A model generated the notes under the pieces. It was not told the DNA's origin. It did no database searches and saw only the letters and a list, made by a program, of their open reading frames with translations. The position numbers were made by a program, and so were the translations under genes. Positions 7,859 to 16,453 of a DNA stretch of 64,000 nt are shown piece by piece. This DNA comes from an uncultured Desulfobacteraceae bacterium (GTDB lineage Bacteria; Desulfobacterota; Desulfobacteria; Desulfobacterales; UBA5852): positions 1 through 64,000 of the forward strand of contig CAJXSL010000020.1 of NCBI GenBank assembly GCA_913060875.1. Reading direction: 5' to 3'. Positions within the stretch are counted from its first letter, which is position 1; each line of letters begins with the position of its first letter.

Positions 7859-8155
7859 CTATCGTGTGGCGACATGCAATACACTGTTGCGCGTTCCGAA
7901 AGCGTTTTGCAGGCTTTGGTCATTTTGGGGATCTTCCCGCCATTGGCCGTCGACCAGGAATTTGTACTCATAGGCGCCCGGCGGCAGCATGATGTTGCGT
8001 TGCCAGGCGCCGGTTGAGGTCTTCTGCATGGGGTGCTTGCGCGGATTCCAGTTGTTGAACGTGCCGACCAGCGCGACTTCGTGGGCCTCGACCGAATCCA
8101 GGGTAAAGCCCACTTTGCGTCGTTTTTTGGGCCGAGTTTTTTTTACCTTTGACAT
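7859..8155 (-). CDS. Stand-alone CBM48 (AMPK-type glycogen-binding) protein
   Basis: This 98-residue protein is essentially a single CBM48 / isoamylase early-set domain after a basic tail of about 15 residues. Family features are LVGTFNNWNPRKHPM, the LPPGAYEYKFLVDGQW core with its conserved aromatic residues, and DPQNDQSLQNAFGTRNSVL. Such domains bind glycogen or starch and are normally attached to branching enzymes or AMPK-beta; single-domain versions occur next to stress and glycogen genes. The start has a good AAGGAG 7 nt upstream. It is first in the cassette that continues with the GlgA-like protein, although the 123-nt gap contains a strong hairpin. It may act as a glycogen-targeting adaptor. 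Confidence 0.82.
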   Translation of the reverse strand: MSKVKKTRPKKRRKVGFTLDSVEAHEVALVGTFNNWNPRKHPMQKTSTGAWQRNIMLPPGAYEYKFLVDGQWREDPQNDQSLQNAFGTRNSVLHVATR

Positions 8156-8203
8156 GATGTTTCTCCTTGAAAATGCGGCCTGATCGTTTGTGATGGCCGT
8201 TGA

Positions 8204-9943
8204 TTATAAAGGCGCTGGTGCCGGTTCATCGGCCATTGGTTCGGCCGTAAAAAATTTGATGACGCCCTCCACCGTGATCCAGACGGCGATGACCAGGATG
8301 CAGAAGTTGATGATCTGCAGGAGGAGATTATGGGCCGATACGAATTTGAACTGATTCATGGCCACCGCCCAGATGGTCATCACCGACATAAAAACGGCCG
8401 GAATACCGGCCACCATCCATTTCAGACCCCCTTGGCTTTTGAGGTAGAGGGTGATGATGATCAGGGCCAATGCGGCCAGGGTCTGGTTGACGGCGCCGAA
8501 CAGCGGCCAAAGTGTCAGGGCGCCTTTGCCGCTGGCACCGGTGGCAAACGCCAGGATCAACGCGCTGCCGACAGCGATGAAGGTGCCGGTGTAACGTCCG
8601 CCCAGAATCGGCATTTTCAAACCATTGCCCAGTTCACCGATCACATAACGCTGAATCCGGGTGGCCGTGTCCAGCGTGGTCCCGGCAAAAGAGGCCACGA
8701 AGACCGCCATGATGGCCAGGGTAAAGGTTTTGGGAATCCCCACCGCCATGATCATGTTGGCGGCACCATCCACAAAGGCACTGATTTTGGACCCCAGCCC
8801 GGCAGCGGCAGACCAGGAGGCATAGTGGGTGGTCCAGGCGGCAACACCGGTGAGGGTGGTGCCTCCCTTGGGGGTATAGCCCATGCCGATACCGGCCGCG
8901 ACGGCGATAATTACAAGAGTGGCCAGGGCTGCTTCCATCAGCATGGATCCATAGCCCACAAACAGGGCGTCGTCTTCATTGCGGACCTGTTTGGCCGAAG
9001 TGCCGGAAGACACCAGAGCATGAAAGCCGGATATGGCGCCGCAGGCAATGGTGATAAACAGAAAGGGCCACATGGGCGGCGCTTTGGCCGGTGTTGTTTG
9101 AACGGCCGGGGCGACGATGTGCAGGTTGCCGCCGAAGCTGGCGAACAACACCCCCAGAACGAGCAATACCATGGCGATGACCAGTTGGTGCGAATTGATG
9201 AAATCCCGGGGCTGCAGCAGTGTGGTCACCGGCAGTACCGACGCAAAAAAGGCATACGCGAGCAGGATGATGGTCCATACGCCTGTCGGGGGGATGCCGG
9301 CAACCGACGGCATGCTGAAGGGCAGGTAAGGCCCCAGGAAAACGCAAACATACATGGCCAGGACCGCGTAGATCGACCAGGTGATCACGTTGGCGCCCTT
9401 GCGATAGATCAGATAGCCGAGTCCGATGGCGATGGGGACTTCCACCCATACCGCCAGTACCGATTGGGGATACATGGCGAAAATGACGGCAATGACAAGG
9501 CCAAAGATGGCGATGACAATCCACAATTCCAAAAATACGATCAGGAAAAAAAGATATTTCGTGCGGTTGTTGACATATTTGGCGGTGAAATCCGAAATGG
9601 ATTTGCCCTGGTTGCGCATGGAAATAATCAACGCGCCGAAATCATGCACGGCTCCCATGATGATGCTGCCCAGAAAGACCCACAGCAGGGCCGGCACCCA
9701 TCCCCAGATAATCGCGATGGCCGGACCGACAATGGGCCCGGTGCCGGCGATCGAGGTGAAGTGATGACCGAAGATGATTTCCTTTTTGGTGGGGACGTAA
9801 TCGATTCCATCTTCGAATTCAACCGAGGGCGTTCGGGCTTCCCGGGTCAAGGCGAAGATCCGGCGTCCGATAAATCGGCCGTAAAGCTGATACATGGCAA
9901 TATAGCCGATAAAAGCCACAACCATAATCAATAAAACGTCCAT
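8204..9943 (-). CDS. cstA: CstA family carbon-starvation / peptide-pyruvate transporter
   Basis: This 579-residue polytopic membrane protein starts with the family signature GYIAMYQLYGRFIGRRIFAL. It then has DYVPTKKEIIFGHHFTSIAGTGPIVGPAIAIIWGW, spread over residues 48-83, and HDFGALIISMRNQGKSI. CstA/BtsT proteins import pyruvate or peptides under carbon starvation. At 579 residues it is shorter than E. coli CstA (about 700) and matches the compact form common in anaerobes. GAGGAGG precedes the ATG. It lies downstream of an array of stress-protein genes on the same strand, in a plausible carbon-limitation block with an acetyl-CoA synthetase. A long open frame on the opposite strand is only a shadow of this gene. 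Confidence 0.92.
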   Translation of the reverse strand: MDVLLIMVVAFIGYIAMYQLYGRFIGRRIFALTREARTPSVEFEDGIDYVPTKKEIIFGHHFTSIAGTGPIVGPAIAIIWGWVPALLWVFLGSIIMGAVHDFGALIISMRNQGKSISDFTAKYVNNRTKYLFFLIVFLELWIVIAIFGLVIAVIFAMYPQSVLAVWVEVPIAIGLGYLIYRKGANVITWSIYAVLAMYVCVFLGPYLPFSMPSVAGIPPTGVWTIILLAYAFFASVLPVTTLLQPRDFINSHQLVIAMVLLVLGVLFASFGGNLHIVAPAVQTTPAKAPPMWPFLFITIACGAISGFHALVSSGTSAKQVRNEDDALFVGYGSMLMEAALATLVIIAVAAGIGMGYTPKGGTTLTGVAAWTTHYASWSAAAGLGSKISAFVDGAANMIMAVGIPKTFTLAIMAVFVASFAGTTLDTATRIQRYVIGELGNGLKMPILGGRYTGTFIAVGSALILAFATGASGKGALTLWPLFGAVNQTLAALALIIITLYLKSQGGLKWMVAGIPAVFMSVMTIWAVAMNQFKFVSAHNLLLQIINFCILVIAVWITVEGVIKFFTAEPMADEPAPAPL

Positions 9944-10014
9944 GACTGCCTCCTCATGTTAGTTTATAGAGGACCACGTCAAGGCGCTCGAGACGGTGCC
10001 ATACGTCTGCTATC

Positions 10015-10461
10015 TCAGGTGTCCCGGCGGGCCCGGATAATCAGCAGGGCACGATCGATGCGGTTCAGAACCCCGGAAGCGACGCTTCCGTAGAAAAGTC
10101 GCGACAGACCGCCCCGGCCGTGACTGCACATGGCCACCAGATCCACGTTTTCACGTTGGGCCGTATCCAGTATTTCTTTGACCACCGGGCCCATGACCGC
10201 CCGGTGTCGCGCTTCGATGCCCTTGGCCTGGAATTCGCACTGCAGGCTTTTCACATATTGTTCGGCCTCTTCCAGAGAGCCTTCGATTTCTTTCTGGAAA
10301 TAGTTGTATTGCAGGTCGTCGTACCCGAATACCTGGGGGGCGCTGACCACCGACAGGAAAACGACCGATGAATTGTTGTCATGGGCCAGTTTTTCCACAT
10401 GCGGAAGAATTCTCTCCGCCCGTTTGGAGCGGTCCAGCGGTACCAGAATTTTATGGAACAT
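10015..10461 (-). CDS. Universal stress protein, single UspA domain
   Basis: This 148-residue single-domain Usp has the N-terminal strand ILVPLDRSKRAERILPHV with the conserved Asp, and the C-terminal nucleotide loop SHGRGGLSRLFYGSVASGV followed by ALLIIRA. The first glycine of the G-x2-G-x9-G(S/T) ATP motif is Cys here, while the other positions are kept, so ATP binding is likely but not certain. A GGAGG-type site precedes the start. It is the gene nearest cstA in a series of Usp genes on this strand, which suggests joint deployment under energy or carbon stress. Confidence 0.88.
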   Translation of the reverse strand: MFHKILVPLDRSKRAERILPHVEKLAHDNNSSVVFLSVVSAPQVFGYDDLQYNYFQKEIEGSLEEAEQYVKSLQCEFQAKGIEARHRAVMGPVVKEILDTAQRENVDLVAMCSHGRGGLSRLFYGSVASGVLNRIDRALLIIRARRDT

Positions 10462-10585
10462 GTGATCTGTCCTCCTTCGCTATTGGATTTTGATGAACAG
10501 TTGGTTGCATTTGGAAACGATCGTGAAGCCGTTGCGAAGGCGTCATTCCCTTTTTTTGATGCTGATCGCAGTCATCAATGGAACG

Positions 10586-11536
10586 TCACACCACGATCCA
10601 GACGGCCCGATTGCGGACGGTATTGACGATGTTGTGACCTACCCGTCCCATGATGAAGTCTTCGGCCCGGGAAAGACCGCGGCGGCCCATGATCAGTGTC
10701 CCGATGTCGTTTTCGCGCGCGTACTGAATCATGGCCATGGCCCGGCTTTCGACGCCTGAAATGACTTCGGTCCGAATCCGGTCCTGTTTGTAGCCGGCGT
10801 GCTCCAACCGCTGGACGGCTTCTTTAAAGATCGGTTCGATGGATTCCGTGGCTTCGGCGATCAGGGCATCGATCCGCTCTTCCTCGATCTGGGCCATCAA
10901 TGGGGTCGGAACCGGAGACATACCGCGCCAGGTGCGGACGGCATGCATCAGGAAAATCTGTCGTTCATTAAAGCCGTTGCGGGTGGACACCACGTGGTCC
11001 ACGGCACGCATGGCGCCTTCGGATGTATCCAACCCCACCAATAGCTTGTTCGGTCCGGGATTGCCGCCCACCACCCACAAGGTGACGTGGCGCAGCTGGC
11101 AGATCAGTTTGTTGGCCACGCTGCCGAGGACGAGCCCTTTGATGGAATGGTAACCTTTGCGGCCGATCACGACGGCACTGTATCCAGCATGGGATTCTTT
11201 AATGATATCCCGCGCAATGCCGACCTTGCGAGGTTCGGCCTTGATGGTGATGCGTTCCCGGGCGATGCCGGCTTCTTCCATGATATCGCAGGACTTCTCC
11301 ATCAGTTCATCAGCCGCCTTGCGCTGTTCGTTTTGCCAGGCCCGTATCGCCGCCATGCGCTGGCGCCCGGCCGGATTGATGCCCATGTCGTAAAAGGCTT
11401 CGTCGACATTGATGCGGACATGGAAGAGGGTGATGCGGGCGCCGCATCCAGATAACATCCGTGCCGCATAACGGGCCGTGTCGAAGGCCTGTTTCGATCC
11501 GTCGACGGCCACCAATACTTTCTTTTTCTCGTTCAT
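10586..11536 (-). CDS. Tandem-domain universal stress protein
   Basis: A 316-residue protein with two UspA domains, roughly residues 4-150 and 160-315. Domain 1 has the full ATP-type loop GRKGYHSIKGLVLGS. Domain 2 has GRRGLSRAEDFIMGR, where the closing Ser/Thr is replaced by Arg, so the two halves have probably diverged in nucleotide binding. Domain 1 begins KVLVAVDGSKQAFDTARYAA. An AGGAG site precedes ATG at 11536. It lies between a single-domain Usp gene and a PilZ gene on the same strand, in the 8-16 kb stress block. Confidence 0.88.
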   Translation of the reverse strand: MNEKKKVLVAVDGSKQAFDTARYAARMLSGCGARITLFHVRINVDEAFYDMGINPAGRQRMAAIRAWQNEQRKAADELMEKSCDIMEEAGIARERITIKAEPRKVGIARDIIKESHAGYSAVVIGRKGYHSIKGLVLGSVANKLICQLRHVTLWVVGGNPGPNKLLVGLDTSEGAMRAVDHVVSTRNGFNERQIFLMHAVRTWRGMSPVPTPLMAQIEEERIDALIAEATESIEPIFKEAVQRLEHAGYKQDRIRTEVISGVESRAMAMIQYARENDIGTLIMGRRGLSRAEDFIMGRVGHNIVNTVRNRAVWIVV

Positions 11537-11617
11537 TGTCTCTCCTTTATAAGCCGGTTGAGCACATGCGTCTTGTGTCTGATTACGGCCGTTATGGTTG
11601 GGGCCTGGGCAGCCCGG

Positions 11618-11917
11618 TCAAAAGTTCACGCCGACGGTAAAAGCGGGGCGGGGTGATTTGGGTTCCGCATGGCACCAACAAACGACAGCATCGATTTTGC
11701 TTCCGCTCAGGCTGTCGGCAAACGGCTTTTGACCGTTTCCGGCGCGGATCCATATGCGGTCCCCCCGGTCCATGGCCACCGGCGAAGTGAATTGCATGCC
11801 GCGAACACTGTAGTTGCCGATCTCTCCTTCGTAGCGCGTTTTGAGAGTACGGGGGCCAAATTCGATGGCATATGTTTGGTAGCGCCGCAGGGTTAGACGT
11901 CGGGTTTTAGGGGGCAT
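11618..11917 (-). CDS. PilZ-domain protein (putative c-di-GMP receptor)
   Basis: This 99-residue protein is close to the size of one PilZ domain. An arginine-rich start (RRLTLRRYQ), an NYSVRGMQF segment matching the second PilZ motif (D/N-x-S-x-x-G), and a C-terminal TVGVNF strand support the assignment. The RxxxR element is met only loosely by RRLTLRR. Such proteins bind cyclic di-GMP and change the behaviour of partner proteins. The second Met (11917) is chosen because GGAGG lies just before it and inside the first candidate. It sits between Usp genes, and a c-di-GMP riboswitch elsewhere in the window shows that this messenger is used by the cell. Confidence 0.6.
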   Translation of the reverse strand: MPPKTRRLTLRRYQTYAIEFGPRTLKTRYEGEIGNYSVRGMQFTSPVAMDRGDRIWIRAGNGQKPFADSLSGSKIDAVVCWCHAEPKSPRPAFTVGVNF

Positions 11918-11956
11918 TTTTTCCTCCATGGCACCAGGGCCTCTGGGCTGGCAGGT

Positions 11957-12433
11957 TTACGTTATGGACTTAGGCTTGTGGCTGTCGCGCAACGTTACAA
12001 GCGGCACCGGGCATTTGGACAGCATGCGTGCCGCAGTCGAACCGAACAGCATGCCGCTGAACTGACCCCGGCCGCGTGTGCCCATGACGAGCAAATCGAT
12101 TGCCATTTCCTTGATGGCCGCCACAAGGGCTTCATAGGGCACGCCGGTGCGAACCTGGCAGCTGATCGGTTTGCCCGTGGCGTTCCATTCGGCAACAAGG
12201 TCCAGCAGGGCTGCACGCCGTTCTTCCCGCCGTTCCTCGAGCTGTTCCTGCAGGGAAATGAAGTTGGTGGCGTCCGCCACCCTTCGGATCGCGTCGATAT
12301 CCCGCTGGTTGATGATATTGATGAGGTAAACCTTGGCATCGAGTTTCTCGGCCAGTTGCAGCGCATAATGGACAAGGTCGCGGCTGATGCCGGAAAAATC
12401 CACCGCCACCATCATCTTCTTGATGTCATTCAT
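11957..12433 (-). CDS. Universal stress protein, single UspA domain
   Basis: This protein of about 158 residues starts KKMMVAVDFSGISRDLVHYAL and carries the complete ATP-binding loop GTRGRGQFSGMLFGS. The hydrophobic PVPLVTL strand typical of ATP-binding Usp proteins follows. I set the start at 12433, where AAGGAGAATTGAGC precedes the ATG; a longer frame opening at 12490 has no such site. It lies between the CBS-ACT gene and the PilZ gene, on the same strand as the acetyl-CoA synthetase, and is likely co-transcribed with it. Confidence 0.88.
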   Translation of the reverse strand: MNDIKKMMVAVDFSGISRDLVHYALQLAEKLDAKVYLINIINQRDIDAIRRVADATNFISLQEQLEERREERRAALLDLVAEWNATGKPISCQVRTGVPYEALVAAIKEMAIDLLVMGTRGRGQFSGMLFGSTAARMLSKCPVPLVTLRDSHKPKSIT

Positions 12434-12502
12434 GCTCAATTCTCCTTGCTTGATAAGGGATTTGCGTACCCGCTTTTCATCGGAAACCATCGCCGTATGA
12501 CA

Positions 12503-13186
12503 TCAATGACTGAAAATCTTACGTTGGTTTTCCCGATGATCCACCATATACAGGAGGCGAGCGTTGGCCTGCATTGCTTCCAACAAGACATCCATATGTT
12601 CCCGCTCCACCTGGTAGGCCCGGATATAAACCCGGCGGAATCCCTGGGGCGCACGGTCGTAGGATGACAGGATGCTGGCCATGCGGCCACCGTATTGGCG
12701 GATGATATCGACCAACGCCTTGATGGATCCGGGCCGGTCTTCCACTTCTAAAGCCAGATGCAGGCCCCGGCGTTTGACACCGGTCAGGGACATCAGGGCC
12801 TTGAAAAGATCGGCCTGGGTTATGATACCCACCATGCGTCCCTGATCATCCATAACGGGGGCGCCGGATATATGGTGACTGTGGAGCACTTCGGCGGCTT
12901 CTTCGACGGTAAAAGTATCCAGCACGGTCACGGGATTGCGGCTCATGATGTCGCGAACCTTGATCCGGGTAAGCAGGTGCAGCAGTTCGTGGACTTCCAG
13001 AAGCGTGGCATCCGAGGCCGAGGCGCGTTTAAGGTCCCGGTCCGTCAGGACGCCCACAAGCGCATCCTGGTCGAAGACCGGGAGGGTCTTGATTTGATTG
13101 TCCTTCATGAGCTGCAAAGCATCCGTCATCGATGCCTGGGCTTCGGTACTGATAACGGTAGGATTCATCCAGTTGCGTACAAGCAT
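12503..13186 (-). CDS. CBS-pair plus ACT-domain protein (AcuB-like)
   Basis: In this 227-residue protein, two CBS motifs occupy about residues 1-65 (starting VRNWMNPTVIS) and 75-135 (VRDIMSRNPVTVL...GIITQADLFKAL). An ACT-like domain follows from about residue 142 (LHLALEVEDRPGSIKALVDII). This is the AcuB arrangement: CBS pairs usually bind adenine nucleotides and ACT domains bind small ligands. AcuB is linked to acetoin/acetate metabolism in Bacillus. Here the gene follows an ADP-forming acetyl-CoA synthetase and a lone receiver gene with short gaps, so an energy- or acetate-sensing role is reasonable. That role is inferred. Confidence 0.85.
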   Translation of the reverse strand: MLVRNWMNPTVISTEAQASMTDALQLMKDNQIKTLPVFDQDALVGVLTDRDLKRASASDATLLEVHELLHLLTRIKVRDIMSRNPVTVLDTFTVEEAAEVLHSHHISGAPVMDDQGRMVGIITQADLFKALMSLTGVKRRGLHLALEVEDRPGSIKALVDIIRQYGGRMASILSSYDRAPQGFRRVYIRAYQVEREHMDVLLEAMQANARLLYMVDHRENQRKIFSH

Positions 13187-13201
13187 GGCTTGTCTCCTTG
13201 A

Positions 13202-13621
13202 TTAAGATGGACGTTTGGGTGGATCCTCCAGCAATCGGGCGATGGCATGTTCGATCGTCTGGGAGTTGAATGGTTTGTCGATAAAGATATCCACGCCGAT
13301 GTCGGCCGCTTTGGCATAGAGTTGGCGGGATCCGAAGGCCGTGATCAGGATCATGGGAAGATGGGGGGCGATATGTTTCGCTTCCTGGAGCAGATCCAGT
13401 CCGTCCCCGTCCGGGAGCTGAAAATCACAAATCAGGATATCGATGCCGCCTTGGTGGAGTGCTGCCAGTCCCTGTTGCGCCGATGCGGCCGTGGTCACGC
13501 GGCAACCCTCGCAGCTCAGGCAGATGGACATGGCGTCCCTGATCCAGGCGTCATCGTCTACAAGCAGAATATGCTTGCTTTTCAACGGTGTGCCATTCTC
13601 GATTTTCTTTTCATGCGTCAC
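13202..13621 (-). CDS. Single-domain response regulator (receiver only)
   Basis: This 139-residue protein consists of one CheY-like receiver domain. The acidic pair DDD is at about 22-24, the phospho-acceptor Asp in ILICDFQLPDGDG at about 60, Thr in ILITAFG at about 88, and the Lys of FIDKPF at about 110. There is no output domain. The frame starts with GTG at 13621, preceded by AAGGGAACC; no internal Met gives a complete domain. It lies 12 nt downstream of the acetyl-CoA synthetase gene, clearly in its operon. It may take phosphate from the PAS kinase encoded at 18-19.5 kb. Confidence 0.86.
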   Translation of the reverse strand: MTHEKKIENGTPLKSKHILLVDDDAWIRDAMSICLSCEGCRVTTAASAQQGLAALHQGGIDILICDFQLPDGDGLDLLQEAKHIAPHLPMILITAFGSRQLYAKAADIGVDIFIDKPFNSQTIEHAIARLLEDPPKRPS

Positions 13622-13633
13622 AGCCGGTTCCCT

Positions 13634-16381
13634 TCATACAGTCACGTGTGTCCGTTGGTGCCGTGCCCCTGGTTCTGGCGTCGGCAGGCCGTTTGTCGGC
13701 ATTTCCGCCGTGATGGCGGGGATATCGATGGCCAGCTCGATCGCGCCCATCTCCCTGTTGTTGGTCTGTCGAAAACCCGCCTTGCGGCCCAGCCGCAGCA
13801 TCTGGGTATTGTCCGAAAGCACATAGCCCACCAATTTTTCGATTTTCAGTGTGCGTGCGGCCGCGATCAATTGGCGCAACAGCGCCGCACCGATGCCATG
13901 GCCGTGCAGCGCGTCGGCCACCATGATGGAGAATTCGGCCCGTGTCAGGTTGGCTTCACGAATCAAACGGGCGGCACCGAGCATTTCTTCTCCCGATGAT
14001 GACTGGGTAACCGCCACCAGGGCCATGTCGCGGTCGTAGTCAATTTGGGTAAACCGGGCGAGCATTTCCTTGGAAATACGCTTGAGGGGACTGAAAAAGC
14101 GGAAATAGATGCTTTCCCGGGAGAGTTTGCCGAACAGGTCGGCAAACAAACCGGCATCTTCCGGTTTGATGGGGCGAATCAGAATATGCAAACCGCTGCG
14201 AGTGACGGTCCCTGTCTCCAAATGATGCGGGTAGGGACTGATCACGAGGTGGTCATGTGCGGTTTCATGGGTTTGTTCCAGCCGAATACGGGCATCCACC
14301 GCCCGCAGGCGTGATCCGACAACCATGACCGGATTGATGTCGAGTTCGGCAATTTCGGGGAAATCGGTGACGAGGAGACCGATCCGAATCAGGGCTTCCT
14401 CGAGGTGCTCCATGGATACCGGCGATAGACCGCGGTACCCTTTCAGCAGTGCCGCAACGCGGGTGGCCTCGATCATCTGACGGGCCAGGGCACGGTTCAA
14501 GGGCGGCAAACTGATCACGCGATCCCGCAGGATCTCGGTGAGAACCCCGCCCGCGCCGAATATCACCACCGGGCCGAAAACAGGATCGCGGTGGCTGCCC
14601 AGAATAAGCTCGCAGCCGGCTTCCGGCAGCATGGCCTGGACGGATACGCCGGTGAAGCGGGCACCGGTCTTTTTCGCATTGGCCGTCAGGTCGTCAAAAG
14701 CCCGGGCAAGGGCTTGTGCGTTGGCGATGGACAGCCGTATGCCGTCAGCTTCGGTTTTATGAAGGATGTCCGGCGAAGCGATTTTCAGTACCACCGGGTA
14801 ACCGATCTGCTCGGCCAGATGAATGGCTTCGCCCCGGGTCCGGGCCAGTTTGACCGGGTTGACCGGGATGCCATAAGCGGCCAGGAGGGGCTTGGTGTCC
14901 AGTTCGCCCATTTCGTGGCAGTCTTCCTTCAGCATCCGGTCGATCCAGTCACGGGCACGCTTGCGATCCACCGTGAGATCGGCTGAAAACCGCCCGGGTA
15001 TTTCCTGCAGCATGTTATGGCGGGTTCGATGACGGTAAAGGTGCCAAAATGCGCGCACGGCCCTTTCCGGAGTGTCATAGGTGGGATACCCTTGGGTGTT
15101 GAACTGAAAAACGGCCTGGGCCACGGAGTTGCCCCCCATCCATACGGCGAATATCGGAAACTTGGGTTTTTGTTTAAGATAGGTGATCAGGGCGTTGGCC
15201 ACAGCACCGGAATTGCTCAATGCCTGGGGGATAAAGATGATGATCAAGCCGTCGATGCCGGGATCCGCCGCACAGATCTCGACGGCTTGCCGCCAGCGCT
15301 CCGGCGACGCATCGCCGATAATATCGATGGGATTGCCGCGGCTCCAGAAGGCTGGCAGGATGGCATCGAGGCGATCCATGGTTTCCTGGGAAAGGGCGGC
15401 CGGGACCAGATCCAGGCGCTCCATGGCATCCATGGCCATGACCCCGGGGCCGCCGCCATTGGTGATGATCGCCAGACGAGGTCCGGCGGGCAGGGGTTGT
15501 TTGGCAATCAGTTCGGTGCAGTCGAAAAGCTCTTCAATGGTGTCCACCTGGGTGATGCCGGCCCGTGCGAAAGCGGCCCGGTAAACATCGTCGGCGCCGG
15601 CCATGGCGCCGGTGTGGGAAAAGGCTGCCGCGGCCCCGGCCCGGGAACGGCCCGCTTTCAGCGCAATGATCGGCTTGATGCGGGAAACCGCACGGGCCGC
15701 ACTCATGAATTTGCGGGCCTGGGTGATGTTCTCGATATAAAGGACAATGGCGCGCACTTCCCTGTCGCCGCAGCAATGATTGAGTAAATCGCCGAAATCC
15801 ACGTCCAGCATCGAGCCGATACTGATAAAATGCCGGAATCCGATTTGCTCGCGGCTGGCGCGGTCAAGGATGGCCAGACACATGGCCCCGCTTTGGGAAA
15901 TAAAGGCGATGTTGCCGGCAGGCGGCATACGGTCCAGAAAGCTGGTGTTCAGGTTGGCCGCCGTGGAAATGACGCCTACGCAGTTGGGTCCGATCAGGCG
16001 GACAGCGCCCCGACGGGCGGCTGCCAGAATGGCTTGCTCCCGTTGGGCGCCGGCCGGACCGGTCTCCTTGCCGCCGGCGGAAAGGACGATGGCATTGCCG
16101 ATCCCGGATTGGGCGCAGTCCTCGATGACGCCTGGCACGGCATCGATGGGGGTGGCGACCACCGCCAGATCGATGGCCTTGCCAATGGCGGTGAGTTTTG
16201 GGAAAGCCGGTAGGCCGTTGATTTTATCTCGGACGGCATTGACGGGATAAATCGGCCCCGTGAAGCCACTGGAAATAAGATTGCGAATGACGGCGTAGCC
16301 GACACGGCCCGGCGTATCACTGGCCCCCACGATCGCAACCGATTGCGGCGCAAAAAATTTTTCCAAGGATGGCATCGTCAT
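13634..16381 (-). CDS. ADP-forming acetyl-CoA synthetase fused to GNAT acetyltransferase
   Basis: This 915-residue protein has a CoA-binding domain (about 5-130, with VAIVGASDTPGRVGY), a succinyl-CoA-ligase-like domain (about 150-460), an ATP-grasp beta part (about 490-710) and a C-terminal GNAT domain (about 735-895). His256 in GAAAAFSHTGAMAG matches the phosphohistidine of ADP-forming acetyl-CoA synthetases. That residue is lost in the purely regulatory Pat/YfiQ homologues, so this enzyme may both convert acetyl-CoA + ADP + Pi to acetate + ATP and acetylate proteins. The start at 16381 follows AAAGGAAATATC; a longer frame to 16447 would overlap the sigma-54 promoter. It is first in a run leading to receiver, CBS-ACT, Usp and PilZ genes. 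Confidence 0.88.
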   Translation of the reverse strand: MTMPSLEKFFAPQSVAIVGASDTPGRVGYAVIRNLISSGFTGPIYPVNAVRDKINGLPAFPKLTAIGKAIDLAVVATPIDAVPGVIEDCAQSGIGNAIVLSAGGKETGPAGAQREQAILAAARRGAVRLIGPNCVGVISTAANLNTSFLDRMPPAGNIAFISQSGAMCLAILDRASREQIGFRHFISIGSMLDVDFGDLLNHCCGDREVRAIVLYIENITQARKFMSAARAVSRIKPIIALKAGRSRAGAAAAFSHTGAMAGADDVYRAAFARAGITQVDTIEELFDCTELIAKQPLPAGPRLAIITNGGGPGVMAMDAMERLDLVPAALSQETMDRLDAILPAFWSRGNPIDIIGDASPERWRQAVEICAADPGIDGLIIIFIPQALSNSGAVANALITYLKQKPKFPIFAVWMGGNSVAQAVFQFNTQGYPTYDTPERAVRAFWHLYRHRTRHNMLQEIPGRFSADLTVDRKRARDWIDRMLKEDCHEMGELDTKPLLAAYGIPVNPVKLARTRGEAIHLAEQIGYPVVLKIASPDILHKTEADGIRLSIANAQALARAFDDLTANAKKTGARFTGVSVQAMLPEAGCELILGSHRDPVFGPVVIFGAGGVLTEILRDRVISLPPLNRALARQMIEATRVAALLKGYRGLSPVSMEHLEEALIRIGLLVTDFPEIAELDINPVMVVGSRLRAVDARIRLEQTHETAHDHLVISPYPHHLETGTVTRSGLHILIRPIKPEDAGLFADLFGKLSRESIYFRFFSPLKRISKEMLARFTQIDYDRDMALVAVTQSSSGEEMLGAARLIREANLTRAEFSIMVADALHGHGIGAALLRQLIAAARTLKIEKLVGYVLSDNTQMLRLGRKAGFRQTNNREMGAIELAIDIPAITAEMPTNGLPTPEPGARHQRTHVTV

Positions 16382-16453
16382 GATATTTCCTTTCAGGGCG
16401 AAAGCGGCCGCTAGGGGTTCCCGGTTGCGTTTCGGAGCGGCACCCATTCATTG

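Noticed and set aside
8330-9934. A 534-codon plus-strand frame opposite cstA
   Set aside because: Shadow of a transporter gene; the translation is low-complexity Gly/Asp/His/Gln and lacks any domain.
9967-10001. Sigma-54 promoter before cstA (TGGCACC...GAGC on the minus strand)
   Set aside because: Spacing between GG and GC is 11 nt, not the required 10.
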